Positions 5,227 through 6,044 of a DNA stretch of 6,044 nt are shown here, one piece after another; positions within the stretch are counted from its first letter, which is position 1, and each line of letters begins with the position of its first letter. This DNA is from an uncultured Rhodospirillales bacterium. GTDB taxonomy: Bacteria > Pseudomonadota > Alphaproteobacteria > CALMVH01. The position numbers and the translations under genes were made by a program. A model generated the notes under the pieces. That model ran no database searches. It had not been told where the DNA came from and was given only the letters and a program-made list of their open reading frames with translations. The stretch lies in contig CALMVH010000342.1 in the NCBI GenBank assembly GCA_937873165.1, positions 1 through 6,044 on the forward strand, read 5' to 3'.

Positions 5227-6044
5227 ATGACATCCTGTTGCGGCATAGATTTCGGCACGTCCAACTCCACGGTAGGGCTTGGAAGCGGCGAGGCATGCCG
5301 CCTGTTGGAACTGGAGGATGGCCATGCCACCCTGCCCAGCGCCGTCTTCTACGATCTGGAGGACGAGCTGACGCGGTTCGGGCGGGACGCGATCGGCGCT
5401 TATGTCGATGGGCACGACGGACGGCTTTTGCGCGCGCTGAAAAGCATTCTCGGCACCAGCCTGATCGAGGAAACGACGCTGGTCGGCGCGCGCCGCATGG
5501 CGTTCGGCGACATTATCGCAGGCTTCCTGCGTCACCTGAAGTCAACTGCCGAGACCGCCACGGGACAGGCTGTTTCCCGCGTGACGCTGGGCCGCCCGGT
5601 TCGCTTTGTCGACGGCGACGACGATGCCGACTGGAAGGCGCAGGACCAGCTTGAACGGGCCGCGACTCGCGCCGGTTTCACCGACATCGCCTTCCAGTAC
5701 GAGCCGGTCGCGGCGGCCTTGAGCTACGAGGCAACCCTGACGGCGGAAGAGTTGGTGCTGGTGTGCGACATTGGCGGCGGCACGTCGGATTTCAGCCTGA
5801 TCCGCGTGGGTCCTGAACGCGGCGGTAACCCGGATCGCGGCGGCGATATCCTGGCCAATGCCGGGGTTCATGTCGGCGGCACCGACCTGGATTACCGCCT
5901 GAGCTTCGGGCAGGTCATGCCGGTGTTCGGGCTGGGCGGCCGGGTCAGGCTGGGCAACGGCGAAGCCTCCATGCCGCTGTCGATCTACAACGACCTGGCG
6001 ACCTGGCACCGGATTGTGTTTCTGTACCGCGCACAGGTCCTGAC
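5227..6044 (+). CDS. yegD: YegD-type Hsp70-family protein, partial (3' end beyond window)
   Basis: The first 272 residues of an actin/Hsp70-fold ATPase, open to the right edge. The phosphate-1 loop is CGIDFGTSNST (5-15), the connecting segment QYEPVAAALSYEATL lies at 157-171, and the phosphate-2 loop is CDIGGGTSDFSLI (180-192). HVGGTDLDYRLS (215-226) and MPVFGLGG follow. These, plus LGRPVRF (121-127) and LERAATRAGF (142-151), match E. coli YegD (about 450 residues) far better than DnaK. YegD-like proteins have only the nucleotide-binding domain, without the peptide-binding domain of DnaK; whether that holds here cannot be seen. The biological role of YegD is poorly defined. The ATG at 5227 has AAGGA a few bases upstream. 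An ATG at 5208 is out of frame. It follows the phosphatase pair on the same strand after the repeat, so read-through is possible but separate transcription is equally likely. Confidence 0.9.
   Translation, partial: MTSCCGIDFGTSNSTVGLGSGEACRLLELEDGHATLPSAVFYDLEDELTRFGRDAIGAYVDGHDGRLLRALKSILGTSLIEETTLVGARRMAFGDIIAGFLRHLKSTAETATGQAVSRVTLGRPVRFVDGDDDADWKAQDQLERAATRAGFTDIAFQYEPVAAALSYEATLTAEELVLVCDIGGGTSDFSLIRVGPERGGNPDRGGDILANAGVHVGGTDLDYRLSFGQVMPVFGLGGRVRLGNGEASMPLSIYNDLATWHRIVFLYRAQVL

Noticed and set aside
5199..5654. Plus-strand open frame overlapping the start of the YegD-like gene
   Set aside because: It is out of frame with the clear Hsp70-fold motifs, is Arg-rich, and begins within the repeat arm.

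Overview
The window looks like a chromosomal segment of a GC-rich alphaproteobacterium. The best clue is translation initiation factor IF-3, whose N-terminal tail and lysine-rich linker resemble alphaproteobacterial IF-3 as I know it. The lineage call is an inference; Rhodospirillales-like would be my guess. Most genes are very GC-rich with G/C-ending codons. The left ~425 bases are only about 50% GC (47-53% in three 60-base lines counted by hand).

The left third is a minus-strand cluster, read right to left. It holds a glutathione S-transferase (1952 to 1290), a YdbC/PdxI-like aldo/keto reductase (1275 to 427), and an unrecognised open frame that starts one base after the reductase stop and runs off the left edge. 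The tight spacing suggests one transcript. The pair looks like small-molecule redox and detoxification functions.

A divergent gap (about 1953-2091) separates this cluster from infC on the plus strand. infC appears to start at an ATA codon with an AGGAG Shine-Dalgarno six bases upstream. That matches the known habit of infC genes of using non-canonical starts for IF-3 autoregulation. The usual neighbours thrS, rpmI and rplT are not adjacent on either visible side.

Downstream on the plus strand lies a tightly coupled three-gene set: an RlmI-type rRNA cytosine methyltransferase (TGATG overlap to the next gene), a histidine phosphatase, and a second, paralogous histidine phosphatase (ATGA overlap). 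After a short gap a YegD-type Hsp70-family protein begins and runs off the right edge.

The two longer plus-strand gaps (2644-2724 and 5123-5226) each hold a large imperfect palindrome made from two inverted copies of the same short repeat family, the CCCGC...GCGGG type. These are the main non-coding features. No tRNA, rRNA, CRISPR, insertion sequence or obvious novel multi-gene system is visible. The points most worth a second look are the ATA start, the coupled tandem phosphatases, the unknown left-edge frame and the repeat pairs.
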